Source of the DNA: Nitrosomonas sp. | Lineage (GTDB): Bacteria > Pseudomonadota > Gammaproteobacteria > Burkholderiales > Nitrosomonadaceae | Direction: 5' to 3' | Length of the DNA: 64,000 nt | Assembly (NCBI RefSeq): GCF_019752095.1 | Contig: NZ_JAIEMO010000014.1 | Span: forward strand, 1-64,000 | Shown here: piece after piece, positions 26,735 through 35,333 of the stretch | Position numbering within the stretch: position 1 is the first letter of the stretch | How the letters are laid out: each line of letters opens with the position of its first letter | Notes under the pieces: model-generated | Seen by the model: only the letters and a program-made list of their open reading frames with translations | Told to the model about the DNA's origin: nothing | Databases searched by the model: none | Program-made: the position numbers and the translations under genes

Positions 26735-28648
26735 CTAGCCTTTAGATCTACCTGAAGGTGGACCTACGATTGCATTGGTTGATTTTGAACTGCTCGGTAG
26801 TTGATTTTTTGTCTCCGAGGTCATTTTGTTGCGCGAATGTTCTGCGGCGGCGATCTCTGCTCGTATTCTTATAGTAGCTGCAGCAGTCGCTTCTTTGTCT
26901 GCTTGAGAGCGGGCAAACAGCGCTTCTTTAGCCATAGTCTCAACCACTTCTCTGGCAGCAGCAGCTTCTAATGCAGTTGATTCCAAAGCTATACGTTCTT
27001 GTATGGCAAGCAGAGCCGCTGATTCTTTTCTGGCTTTCTCCAATGCAATTCTAGTGGCATGCTTTTCAGCTTCAAGTTGCGCTCTGGCTTTATTGGCGGC
27101 CATAATTTTGGCTTGTGCCCTAGTGATTGCCAACCCTGTAATTTTCTGCTCAATTTCAAGACGCTCAGCCACTGCTTGCTTTGCATCCACTATCGCTTTG
27201 GCACGGATTTCTGCATCATCTTGCAGGCGCTGCTCCAAATCAGCTTTGCTATTAATTTCTTGAGCTGCAAGGATATCCATTTGTGTCTTTGCTTCTGTGG
27301 CTGTTGTTAATCGCACTTCAGCTTCTGCCTTGCTTTTTGCAGCATCCCATGCGGATTTCTCAGCTTCAGCGCGCGCTTTAGCCGCTTTGATCGCTTCCTC
27401 ATCTGCTTTGGCACGTTTCTGATATTCTTTGGTTGCGGCAGTTTCGATTTTTTGCTTTTCTTTTGCAATGGCTGTGGCTTCTTTTTCTGTTCGTAAAGCC
27501 ATTTCCGCAGCAACTAGTGTCTCAGATTCAATCCACATCCGCTGATTTGCTTCCTCTAGCAACTCGGATTCTAGAGCTAGCCGTGCCTTGATAGCTTCGG
27601 TCGCTGCTTTTTCTTTGGCAATAATGGATTCGGCTATTTCTGTCGCAGCTTCTTCTGCATCGAATTTTTTGCGTGCAGCAATTGTTGCATGAATATCTAA
27701 CTCGGCTCTTTTCTTAGCTTGCTTAGCTGCGATGGCTTCAGTTTCTACTTTTTCCACTGCCGCATTGGTAGCAGTCGTTTCAGATTTTAGCCGTTCTTCC
27801 TCATTTTCTTTTGCCCGCTTTTCTTCTTCCAAGCGCCGAGAAACTTGTGCCAAGGTTTGTGACTCAATTCGTGAGCGCGTCTGCAATTCTTCGAGAGCTT
27901 GTTTCTCAGCTGCTTCATGTGCTTTAGACAATGCCATGATTTTTTGCGCTTCCTGAATTTTGGCTTGTGCCAGGATCGCTGCGCTGGTTTCTGCTTCGAT
28001 CGCAGCTAGTGCGGCAGAATGCGCGTCGTTTGCTAGTTGAGCCCGATATTTCGCTGCTTCTGTAGCTTCTTTTTCTTTTTGTGCAGCTGCGTGTGCCTTA
28101 TCCAGCATCGTCGCTTCTTGTTCAACACGTTTCTGCATTTTCTCAACAATCGAAGCTTCGGCTTTGATTTTAGCTTCCAATAACGCATTCAAAGCCTTTT
28201 CAGCCTTTATTTTTTCATCCGCAAGCAGTTTGGCTCTTATTTCAAGTTCGCGGCGAGTATTGGCTTCTCGAAATGCTAATGCTTCAGCTTTTGCTCTGGC
28301 TCGAGCTTGGTCAGTTGCCATTGCTTCGGCTTGGATTCGGGTTTCAGCTGCAATTCTGGCGTTGGCCTCTGCTCGGGCTCTCGCTTCAGCAGTCACTTTA
28401 GCAATATTTTCTGCTTCAATTCGCTTATGCGCTTCTTTGATCGCTTGATCTTCAACACTAAGTCGATTGCGGAATGCAGTATCTAGCAATTGTTTGATTT
28501 CATCTGCTGAAGCAAACTTCTGATCATCATTCGACATATCGCAATACTCTGAATCATCAGTAGACAAGACAACCGCATCGTCTGGATGTGATTCCGACGA
28601 TGAAGAAAGTTTGCGCAGTGAATTGAATAAGCGTGACTTGAATGTCAT
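26735..28648 (-). CDS. Long coiled-coil protein of 39 tandem 14-residue repeats
   Basis: 637 residues; I recognise no family. Residues 1-61 are polar and Ser/Asp-rich; residues 62-607 are exactly 39 consecutive 14-residue units with no insertion or deletion; the last 30 residues are polar and end in PPSGRSKG. The unit reads R/K-x-x-x-E-x-x-A-x-x-x-A-x-x: position 1 is basic in 33 of 39, position 5 acidic in 35 of 39, position 8 Ala in 29 of 39 by my count. No signal peptide or membrane helix, so cytoplasmic. A 14-residue period is two heptads, so a very long alpha-helical rod (about 80 nm at 0.15 nm per residue) is expected. It is the gene next to fliR, same strand, 165 bases away. A filament, ruler or scaffold role is inference. 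Confidence 0.85.
   Translation of the reverse strand: MTFKSRLFNSLRKLSSSSESHPDDAVVLSTDDSEYCDMSNDDQKFASADEIKQLLDTAFRNRLSVEDQAIKEAHKRIEAENIAKVTAEARARAEANARIAAETRIQAEAMATDQARARAKAEALAFREANTRRELEIRAKLLADEKIKAEKALNALLEAKIKAEASIVEKMQKRVEQEATMLDKAHAAAQKEKEATEAAKYRAQLANDAHSAALAAIEAETSAAILAQAKIQEAQKIMALSKAHEAAEKQALEELQTRSRIESQTLAQVSRRLEEEKRAKENEEERLKSETTATNAAVEKVETEAIAAKQAKKRAELDIHATIAARKKFDAEEAATEIAESIIAKEKAATEAIKARLALESELLEEANQRMWIESETLVAAEMALRTEKEATAIAKEKQKIETAATKEYQKRAKADEEAIKAAKARAEAEKSAWDAAKSKAEAEVRLTTATEAKTQMDILAAQEINSKADLEQRLQDDAEIRAKAIVDAKQAVAERLEIEQKITGLAITRAQAKIMAANKARAQLEAEKHATRIALEKARKESAALLAIQERIALESTALEAAAAREVVETMAKEALFARSQADKEATAAATIRIRAEIAAAEHSRNKMTSETKNQLPSSSKSTNAIVGPPSGRSKG
26828..28465 (-). 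repeat. Coding tandem repeat, 39 units of 42 bases
   Basis: The DNA encoding residues 62-607 of the coiled-coil protein. The period is kept exactly at 42 bases over 1638 bases, but the units have diverged strongly in sequence, so the register is preserved by selection on the protein rather than by recent duplication. Confidence 0.85.
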
Positions 28649-28813
28649 AAATTTTAACCAAACCAGCAGTTATATGAATATACAATTTCCAGAAAATAGA
28701 TAACTACTTTAGCAGCTTTTGGACGATAGATTTGTCTTGAAAAAGAAGGGAAATATTGCCTGTTTATCAAAAGAATTAAATCAATTTATAGCAAAACTTA
28801 CCTCTTATTACTT

Positions 28814-29611
28814 TTATGGCATATTGATTTCATCAATGTTAAGAATACCCATCATTAGATTCATACCATCGTGTACTAAATACTCCAGAATGGGGGTATA
28901 GAAAGGCATGCTGAGCCCTAAAACAAAGACACCAATAGCTAGAGTTAGCGGAAAACCAACTGCGAAGATATTTAATTGTGGTGCGACCCGGGTTAGGATG
29001 CCTAGAGCAAGGTTGGTAATCAGTAATGCTGTCAGAACAGGCAGTGATAATTGCAGTCCGGATTTAAAAATTTCTCCTCCCCAGTTTGCAAGCGTGGTGA
29101 ATGTGGCATCTGTTATCGCTGTTGGGCCTATGGGTAAGGTGTTGAAGCTCTGTGAGATTAAGGCAATCATCATTAAATGGCCATCCATGGCAAGAAATGC
29201 CAGGCTGGCGATCACTCCCAAAAAGCGTCCGATAATGTCTATCTGACCGGAATTTTGGGGATCAAAAAATATTGCGAAGCCCAGTCCCATTTGCAAGCCA
29301 ATTAATTCGCCCGCCATTTCAATAGCAGCGAAAACAACGCGCATGACAAACCCAATGGCCACGCCAATCAATACTTGTTGTAGCAGGATTACTAAGCCAA
29401 TTCCAGAAGTTGGATCAATTTGCGGCAATGATTTCTCGACTAATGGCATGACTAAAATTGTAATCACAATCGCCAAGCCCAGCTTTACCTTGACCGGGAC
29501 ACTGGGGTTTCCTAATATAGGGGCGCTTGCGATCAGTGCCAGAATTCTGCTCAGTGGCCAAATAAATGCTGCTAGTAATGTATTTAATTCTGCGGTGGTT
29601 ATGTTGATCAT
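28814..29611 (-). CDS. fliR: Flagellar export apparatus protein FliR
   Basis: 265 residues, highly hydrophobic with about six membrane helices, and the family segments VIGFVMRVVFAAIEMAGELIGLQMGLGF-like (GVAIGFVMRVVFAAIEMAG) and FDPQNSGQ. FliR joins FliP and FliQ in the export gate of the flagellar type III secretion system. It is the last gene of the fliL-M-N-O-P-Q-R run; 52 bases separate it from fliQ. Confidence 0.95.
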   Translation of the reverse strand: MINITTAELNTLLAAFIWPLSRILALIASAPILGNPSVPVKVKLGLAIVITILVMPLVEKSLPQIDPTSGIGLVILLQQVLIGVAIGFVMRVVFAAIEMAGELIGLQMGLGFAIFFDPQNSGQIDIIGRFLGVIASLAFLAMDGHLMMIALISQSFNTLPIGPTAITDATFTTLANWGGEIFKSGLQLSLPVLTALLITNLALGILTRVAPQLNIFAVGFPLTLAIGVFVLGLSMPFYTPILEYLVHDGMNLMMGILNIDEINMP

Positions 29612-29663
29612 GCTATTAGCCCATTGCTTGCTTGGCTAAAGAAAGTTAAATTGACTATAAACC

Positions 29664-29936
29664 TTAACCGACTGCCAACCACGGAATGCTTGTGAACAGT
29701 CGTTGCATATAATCTGTCATAACAGCAATCATCCACGGTCCAGCCAGTACCATAACCAAGAACATGACTAATAATTTGGGTATGAATGACAGAGTCATCT
29801 CGTTAATCTGAGTTGCCGCTTGAAAAATGCTGACTAGCAAACCCGTTACTAAAGCCGCGAGCAGTAACGGGGCAGAAATCATGAATGTGATTTCAAGCGC
29901 CTGCCGGCCGATGGTCATCGCACCTTCTGGGGTCAT
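29664..29936 (-). CDS. fliQ: Flagellar export apparatus protein FliQ
   Basis: 90 residues with two membrane helices (about 15-38 and 55-75), typical FliQ. TPEGAMTIGRQALEITFMI at the start and FQAATQINEMTLSFIPK in the middle are the family signatures. It is part of the FliPQR export gate in the inner membrane. It starts 13 bases after the fliP stop. Confidence 0.96.
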   Translation of the reverse strand: MTPEGAMTIGRQALEITFMISAPLLLAALVTGLLVSIFQAATQINEMTLSFIPKLLVMFLVMVLAGPWMIAVMTDYMQRLFTSIPWLAVG

Positions 29937-29949
29937 AGTAGGTTTCCTT

Positions 29950-30696
29950 TTAGGTATAAAAGCTTTGAGTCAATGAGCCAATAATTAAATGCCAGCCATC
30001 GACCAAAACAAAAAGCATTAATTTAAAGGGTAGTGAAATAATCATTGGAGACAGCATCATCATACCCATGGCCATCAATACACTGGAAACAACTAGGTCA
30101 ATAATCAAAAATGGGATGAAAATAACAAAACCAATCTGGAATGCCGTTTTCAGTTCGCTGGTAATATATGCTGGAACAAGTATTTTCAGTGGTACTTCAT
30201 CGCGACTTTCAAGCTCTTCACTTTCGGAAATTTGAATAAAAAGTGCTAAATCCGTTTCCCGAGTCTGATGCAGCATAAACGATTTCAGCGGCACGCTCGC
30301 TTTTTCAGCCGCTTCCACAATGCTTATCTTATCTTCAGAAAAAGGTAGATAAGCTTCGGAATAAACACGATCAATAACTGGTGACATAATGAAGAAAGTT
30401 AAAAACAAAGCTAATCCAAGCAACACTTGGTTAGGTGGGGAAGATTGCGTGCCCAGCGCCATTCTAAGAAACGACAACACAATGATGATACGGGTAAAAC
30501 TTGACATCATTAGTACCAAGGCAGGTAAAAATGTCAGTGACGTTAACAACAATAACGTTTGTAAGCTCAACGTATAGGTGGCACTTCCATCTGCGTTAGA
30601 TGTGCTAGTAAATGCTGGAAAACCGGATTGTTGTGCAAATGCTGGTAAAGCAATGAAACCGGAAAAGAAAAGTGCTATCCGGAATAACCCAGACAT
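29950..30696 (-). CDS. fliP: Flagellar export apparatus protein FliP
   Basis: 248 residues from the preferred start. A cleavable signal peptide ([19 protein letters not shown]), then [29 protein letters not shown] and [12 protein letters not shown], both diagnostic of FliP, and four membrane helices in all. FliP forms the pentameric core of the export gate. An in-frame upstream ATG at 30801 would overlap fliO by 8 bases but would put 35 extra residues before the signal peptide; the internal ATG gives the usual length. Neither has a strong ribosome site, so the start is open. Confidence 0.94.
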   Translation of the reverse strand: MSGLFRIALFFSGFIALPAFAQQSGFPAFTSTSNADGSATYTLSLQTLLLLTSLTFLPALVLMMSSFTRIIIVLSFLRMALGTQSSPPNQVLLGLALFLTFFIMSPVIDRVYSEAYLPFSEDKISIVEAAEKASVPLKSFMLHQTRETDLALFIQISESEELESRDEVPLKILVPAYITSELKTAFQIGFVIFIPFLIIDLVVSSVLMAMGMMMLSPMIISLPFKLMLFVLVDGWHLIIGSLTQSFYT

Positions 30697-30793
30697 TCTT
30701 ATTCTGCTCAGATCTTGCGAGAGATATGATGACAATTCATGGATAATCTTGGTGAAGTGTGAAGATAAATGAATAATCGGTGTAGGGAGCTTG

Positions 30794-31234
30794 TTATGCA
30801 TTTTCTTTTTTTATACTCTGGTTAAGTTGCTCGGCAAAGACCGGGGAGGGAGGTGACCCATTCGATATCGTATCGGACGCTTCATTTGTAGGCTTAGTCA
30901 TTGTGTGTAATTTGTTCACGCGGCCGGTGGCCACGCCAAGAACCAGCCAAGTGTTATCAATTTCGACTATTACCACTCGCTCTCTTTGACCCACTCCGGT
31001 AGTTGCGACAACTTTGACAATGCCTGCGGTGGTAGTCGGTATCAATGAATATCGTTTAAGCAGCCAAGTAATACCACCTATGAGCGCCAGTACCAGCAGT
31101 AGTCCGCCCATCATTTGTAGCGTACTCTCGGTTGAGATCACGGCGGGAGGGGAAATGTAACTTGGCTTTCCAGTTTCGGCCATGGCCGGGAACGGAGCGA
31201 TTACAATGAGAAACAGCAAATAACGACTTAGCAT
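30794..31234 (-). CDS. fliO: Flagellar biosynthesis protein FliO
   Basis: 146 residues from the preferred start. Signal-like start ([17 protein letters not shown]), one membrane helix ([22 protein letters not shown]) and a small beta domain ([27 protein letters not shown]) as in FliO, which helps assemble the FliP complex. An earlier in-frame start at 31273 overlaps fliN by 29 bases; the ATG at 31234, just after the fliN stop, places the signal segment at the N-terminus and is preferred. Confidence 0.9.
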   Translation of the reverse strand: MLSRYLLFLIVIAPFPAMAETGKPSYISPPAVISTESTLQMMGGLLLVLALIGGITWLLKRYSLIPTTTAGIVKVVATTGVGQRERVVIVEIDNTWLVLGVATGRVNKLHTMTKPTNEASDTISNGSPPSPVFAEQLNQSIKKENA

Positions 31235-31244
31235 TTTATGAGCT

Positions 31245-31787
31245 CTAGCGATTAAGTTTGCGAATCCGTTCACTAGGCGTAATGATATCGGTCAAGCGGA
31301 TGCCGAACTTATCATTCACGACCACAACTTCACCTTGTGCAATCAGGCAACCATTAACCAGTACATCCATAGGCTCACCGGCCATACCGTCAAGCTCTAC
31401 TACAGAACCTTGTGCAAGTTGCAAAAGATTTTTGATAGCAATCTTAGTTCGACCGAGTTCCACCGTCATTTGCACTGGAATATCCAGAATCAAATCTATG
31501 TCATGTCGGGCTCCATGCGATTCTCCATCTTTAGAGAATTCCTGAAATACTGATGCGCTAGTATTCTGTGAACCAAATACAGATCTTTTCTGCCCTTTGT
31601 CAGTCTCTGCGAGAGAATTTGTGCCACTTTGCTCTGCAGTTGTCTGGTCAGCCATGGCCGCTGCCCAATCATCGGTAGCATCTTCATTGTCATTACGTGC
31701 ATCAGTTTGTGAAGCTGTCGCTTGTTCAGCCATGGCTGCTGCCCAGTCATTGGGTTCTGCTTGTGTGCTTTCTGTTGATTCTGACAT
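31245..31787 (-). CDS. fliN: Flagellar motor switch protein FliN
   Basis: 180 residues, long for FliN (about 140). The C-terminal 85 residues are the SpoA domain (LDIPVQMTVELGRTKIAIKNLL, FGIRLTDIITPSERI) of the switch C-ring. The extra length is an acidic, low-complexity N-terminus in which the module DDWAAAMA(E/D)Q occurs twice (near residues 13 and 39) about 26 residues apart. The start is ATG at 31787 with GGAG seven bases upstream; an in-frame TTG at 31799 is less likely. Confidence 0.94.
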   Translation of the reverse strand: MSESTESTQAEPNDWAAAMAEQATASQTDARNDNEDATDDWAAAMADQTTAEQSGTNSLAETDKGQKRSVFGSQNTSASVFQEFSKDGESHGARHDIDLILDIPVQMTVELGRTKIAIKNLLQLAQGSVVELDGMAGEPMDVLVNGCLIAQGEVVVVNDKFGIRLTDIITPSERIRKLNR

Positions 31788-31803
31788 TTTGCTCTCCAAT
31801 AAA

Positions 31804-32781
31804 TTATTCGAATTCTGATCTAGAAATCATTGAATTAACTCTCAGTGCATAATGCCCGTTCATAGTGCCGTAGCGGCAGTCCATTACAGGAACACCATCA
31901 ACACATACTGAAATAGATTTTGGGATTTCCAGTGGAATAATGTCCCCAGCTTGCATGCTCAGAATCTGTTCAAATGTAACTTTTGTACACCCAATGTTTG
32001 CAACCAATTCCACTTCAGCACCTTGAACTTGCTGCGACATTAATTTGAGCCAGCGTTTATCGATCTCTAAGTGATCCCCTTGCAATGCGCTGTATAAGGT
32101 ATCTCGAATGGGTTCAACCATTGAGTATGGAATGCAAACATGCAATCCACCTCCTTTATTTCCCAAATCAATATCAAAAGTCACGCAAACTACCACTTCG
32201 TTCGGTGTGGCGATCGTAGCAAACTGAGGGTTCATTTCAGATCTAACATATTCAAATTGAATAGGATAAACAGATTTCCACGATTTCTCGTACTCTTCAA
32301 AAACCACACCTAATAAACGCTGAATAATGCGTTGTTCTGTCTGAGTAAAATCTCTTCCTTCAATGCGCGTGTGATGTCTGCCATCACCGCCAAACAAGTT
32401 ATCCACAATCAGGAAAATCAAATCGGGATCAAAAACAAGCAATGCTGTACCTCGCAATGGTTTCATTTGAACCATATTGAGGTTAGTTGGTACGACCAGG
32501 TTGCGCACGAACTCACTAAACTTGATTACTTTAACCGGACCAACCGCTATATCCACTGTACGGCGCATAAAATTGAATAAGCCGATACGTAAAAATCTTG
32601 CAAACCGTTCATTGATAATCTCATAGGTGGGCATTCGTCCTCGAACAATGCGCTCTTGTGTCGCAAGATTGTAATTACGGACACCACCTGTTTCTACCTC
32701 GTCTACTGCCTCCTCGGTTTCACCCGTGGTACTTCTTAGAAGTGCGTCAACTTCGTCTTGTGAGAGAAAATCTTCAGCCAT
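31804..32781 (-). CDS. fliM: Flagellar motor switch protein FliM
   Basis: 325 residues. The N-terminal LSQDEVDALL is the CheY-P binding peptide, followed by a CheC-like middle domain (FARFLRIGLFNFMRRTVDI) and a C-terminal SpoA domain (ISVCVDGVPVMDCRYGTMNGHYALRV). It links chemotaxis signals to rotor direction. Placed 8 bases after fliL and 16 before fliN. Confidence 0.96.
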   Translation of the reverse strand: MAEDFLSQDEVDALLRSTTGETEEAVDEVETGGVRNYNLATQERIVRGRMPTYEIINERFARFLRIGLFNFMRRTVDIAVGPVKVIKFSEFVRNLVVPTNLNMVQMKPLRGTALLVFDPDLIFLIVDNLFGGDGRHHTRIEGRDFTQTEQRIIQRLLGVVFEEYEKSWKSVYPIQFEYVRSEMNPQFATIATPNEVVVCVTFDIDLGNKGGGLHVCIPYSMVEPIRDTLYSALQGDHLEIDKRWLKLMSQQVQGAEVELVANIGCTKVTFEQILSMQAGDIIPLEIPKSISVCVDGVPVMDCRYGTMNGHYALRVNSMISRSEFE

Positions 32782-32789
32782 GTTCGAAC

Positions 32790-33284
32790 TTACTGAATTA
32801 CAAACGATGTGAATAATACTTCTCGTACGTCTTCTTGCAGAGCTTCGGAATCAAGTGAATGCCTGATTTCATCAGAAATCTGCTGGCTTAGTTGTTGCTT
32901 GCCGGCAATACTCGAAATATCAGCCGCCTTCTTGCTGGAAAGCAACATGAGAATACGATTGCGAATCAACGGCATTTGTTTGGCTATTTCTTGCACAGCT
33001 TCGGTTTCCCTGACTTTGACGGTTAATCCCACCTGCAAATATTGATTGTTTTCTTCTGGTTGAAGATTGACAGTAAAAATCTCAAGATCTATAAAGGTGG
33101 TTGGTTTTGCTTTTGGCTTGGGCTTTTCAGTTTCGCCTTCCTCGTCGACTGACATTTGCATGAAGTACCATGTGCCACCCACACCAGTACCGAGCGCGAC
33201 GATTGCAATCAAAATTATAATTATCAAACCCTTCTTGCTCTTTTTGCCTTCTGCAGCAGGTGGTGTTTCATTAGATTTTGACAT
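32790..33284 (-). CDS. fliL: Flagellar basal body-associated protein FliL
   Basis: 164 residues: a short cytoplasmic tail, one membrane helix (KGLIIIILIAIVALGTGVGG, about 19-38) and a periplasmic domain (TTFIDLEIFTVNLQPEENNQYLQV to LFTSFVIQ) of the FliL family. FliL supports stator function at the flagellar base. It is the first gene of the fliL-R run; the sequence upstream to fliK holds no clear sigma-54 site. Confidence 0.94.
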   Translation of the reverse strand: MSKSNETPPAAEGKKSKKGLIIIILIAIVALGTGVGGTWYFMQMSVDEEGETEKPKPKAKPTTFIDLEIFTVNLQPEENNQYLQVGLTVKVRETEAVQEIAKQMPLIRNRILMLLSSKKAADISSIAGKQQLSQQISDEIRHSLDSEALQEDVREVLFTSFVIQ

Positions 33285-33609
33285 TTAGTTCAGCTCCGCT
33301 ATTTGACGAAATTTATTATCTTCGACGGAGCAACAAATTGATATGTCAAATAACAATGAAATAGTGTCGCTATTTTCAGATACTGAAACTCATCAGCGAC
33401 CAAACAGGTATTTAAAGATTTCGGTTTCTAGAAAGAGACGGCAGTTGCATGAATATGAGAACAGATTTTATTTGTTGCACAATCCATTTTTGTTTGCGTG
33501 ATTGATGAAAGGATTGTCGGATAATTGTTGTTTTGACTATTTTCCGACAATCCGATAACTCAACATGAGGGATAAATACCTAGAAATCAAACGGAGCATT
33601 ATTAAAATA
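33285..33609. other. 325-base gap between fliL and fliK
   Basis: Contains a hairpin at 33511-33553 that may end fliK transcription, and presumably the fliL promoter, which I could not identify by eye. No reading frame is convincing. Confidence 0.5.
33511..33553 (-). terminator. Inverted repeat after fliK
   Basis: GGATTGTCGGA (33511-33521) and TCCGACAATCC (33543-33553) are exact complements, 57 bases past the fliK stop. The 21-base loop is large and only TTTC follows on the minus strand, so it is a possible but not a strong terminator. Confidence 0.4.
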
Positions 33610-34779
33610 TTACGCGTAAGTGTTGACCATACCAAGATGTCTACTAGGCGTAGTAATGGCTTCAATTTGATTGTCGGCCTTTGCTTCAGCGCCAAGTATG
33701 TTGGTTGCATTTCTTGCTGATTGATAACTCTGCTGTTGTTTGTTTTCTTGCTGGAAGGAATCGGCACCGACCATTACATTACCTAATTGGATACCGTTTT
33801 CAGCCATCATCTCTTTTAACCTTGGCAAAGCTTCCTGAATAGCTTCGCGTACCGCTAAATGTGGAGACACAAATTGTGCAGTGGCCTGATCCTGCGTGAT
33901 CGTTAACATCACTTCGACAGGACCCAAATGTGCTGGATTCAGGTGGATCTCAGCCACTTGATTTTGCTGAGAAGTCAACCAAACTACTTTTTGTGCAAAT
34001 TCACTTCCCCATTTTGGCTGAATTATTGGAAGGTCGACATGAATATCCTGCGGTACAGTATTTACTGTACTAGTGCCAGTTAAACTAAATGATTGTGATG
34101 TAAATGGTTCGTTACGCGCCGAAAATATCGATTCCACTAGGGGGTTTTGGGTGATTGCGCTCATTTCTGAAGAAAATGACAATAAATTGCCGTCAACGGC
34201 AGAATCTGCCTCATTCAATGATTGCCAGATATTATTGGGTAGCGAAAAATAATCATTCGTGATTAAGTTCGGCTGTGTCAGTTTTTGCTGAAGCATGGGA
34301 TTCAACATTGGAGCCATTGAACCCGGAGTCAGATCACCATCTTGTGGAATTAATGAATTCGTAAATATCGTGGTTGATATTTGTGGCATATTCGATAGCC
34401 CAGTCTTTGCATTGGGATCGAGTATTGACTCCACTGGAGCTTGTGAGAGATTAACGGTGATTTGATGGGTCGAATTATTTAGCAGAGTTTGAATAAAGTT
34501 GGCTGTTCCATCCGTAATTACTGCTTCAGGCACGGTTGAGATTGTATTTGCATCATCATCGCTATCTTCTGGAGATACTGCGCTGTCAGAGTGCTCTTTC
34601 GTAGCGGATGTGCTATTTTTCTCATGCTTGTTTGCTGCTTCAGATACTTCACGCTGCAAAACTGTTCCAAACTCTTCACTGTCAGATTCATTTGCTTCTG
34701 ATGAACTTGAATTGATCGGTACTGCAATATTATTCTCGGCTGAAGAATTAATTTGAGGTGCAACTGATATGTTTAACAT
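33610..34779 (-). CDS. fliK: Flagellar hook-length control protein FliK
   Basis: 389 residues. A long Ser/Asn/Thr-rich unstructured N-terminal part (1-250) followed by the conserved Flg_hook domain: VAEIHLNPAHLGPVEVMLTI, then AREAIQEALPRLKEMMAENGIQLGNVMV-like (VREAIQEALPRLKEMM). FliK is the secreted ruler that stops hook growth and switches export specificity. A sigma-54 promoter sits 43 bases upstream and a hairpin downstream, so it may be its own transcription unit. Confidence 0.92.
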   Translation of the reverse strand: MLNISVAPQINSSAENNIAVPINSSSSEANESDSEEFGTVLQREVSEAANKHEKNSTSATKEHSDSAVSPEDSDDDANTISTVPEAVITDGTANFIQTLLNNSTHQITVNLSQAPVESILDPNAKTGLSNMPQISTTIFTNSLIPQDGDLTPGSMAPMLNPMLQQKLTQPNLITNDYFSLPNNIWQSLNEADSAVDGNLLSFSSEMSAITQNPLVESIFSARNEPFTSQSFSLTGTSTVNTVPQDIHVDLPIIQPKWGSEFAQKVVWLTSQQNQVAEIHLNPAHLGPVEVMLTITQDQATAQFVSPHLAVREAIQEALPRLKEMMAENGIQLGNVMVGADSFQQENKQQQSYQSARNATNILGAEAKADNQIEAITTPSRHLGMVNTYA

Positions 34780-34821
34780 AAATTATGGGTCTCATACGAT
34801 TAATAATGCTACCAAGCAAAT

Positions 34822-34837
34822 AGCAATATTCATACCA
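34822..34837 (-). promoter_or_regulatory. Sigma-54 promoter of fliK
   Basis: On the minus strand the site reads TGGTATG-AATA-TTGCT. The GG and GC doublets are exactly 10 bases apart, and most other positions fit the TGGCACG-N4-TTGCW consensus. It lies in the fliJ-fliK gap, 43 bases before the fliK ATG. Confidence 0.65.
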
Positions 34838-34860
34838 GTGTGACATGTGCAGATATGCGG

Positions 34861-35319
34861 CTAGCTGTCTTTTGGGACATGCGAATTGCGATAAAAGGAA
34901 TTTGATGCAAATTCATCTTGTATTTTCTGTTCATTTTTTACTTGCATTAAATCTTCTGCATTTTTTTTACGTTGCGATAACGTATCGTAGGATTTTAATT
35001 TTTGTTGACTGGATAGAAATTCATCACCCCCAGCAATTTTTATTTTTTGGGCAAATATTACTGCCTGGCGCTGCTCTGTTATAGCGGCATCAAGTTTGTT
35101 CATGAAAGCAATAAAATTAAGCCACTCAATATGGTCGATTCCGGTTCCTGTTGAATCCTGCATGTGCGATTGATAGCTATGACGATATTGCAGCAGCAAA
35201 TTTAATTTTTTTTCTGCTTCTTGCTGTTGGATATTCAGCTTACCGAGTTTTCTTGCTAAAGCATCTGTTTGTTGTTGCGCTAAATCCAGAATAATTTTCA
35301 GCGATGAATTTGTCGACAT
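34861..35319 (-). CDS. fliJ: Flagellar export chaperone FliJ
   Basis: 152 residues, predicted as one long antiparallel coiled coil, rich in Gln, Lys and Glu (LDLAQQQTDALARKLGKLNIQ; AITEQRQAVIFAQKIK). FliJ couples the FliI ATPase ring to the FlhA gate. Assignment rests on length, coiled coil and its place 14 bases after fliI. Confidence 0.88.
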   Translation of the reverse strand: MSTNSSLKIILDLAQQQTDALARKLGKLNIQQQEAEKKLNLLLQYRHSYQSHMQDSTGTGIDHIEWLNFIAFMNKLDAAITEQRQAVIFAQKIKIAGGDEFLSSQQKLKSYDTLSQRKKNAEDLMQVKNEQKIQDEFASNSFYRNSHVPKDS

Positions 35320-35333
35320 AATAATGTTTTTCC

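Noticed and set aside
26828..28465. Regular 42-base periodicity that could be taken for a CRISPR-like or satellite repeat
   Set aside because: The units are diverged at DNA level, have no repeat/spacer alternation and translate into one open 14-residue-repeat protein.
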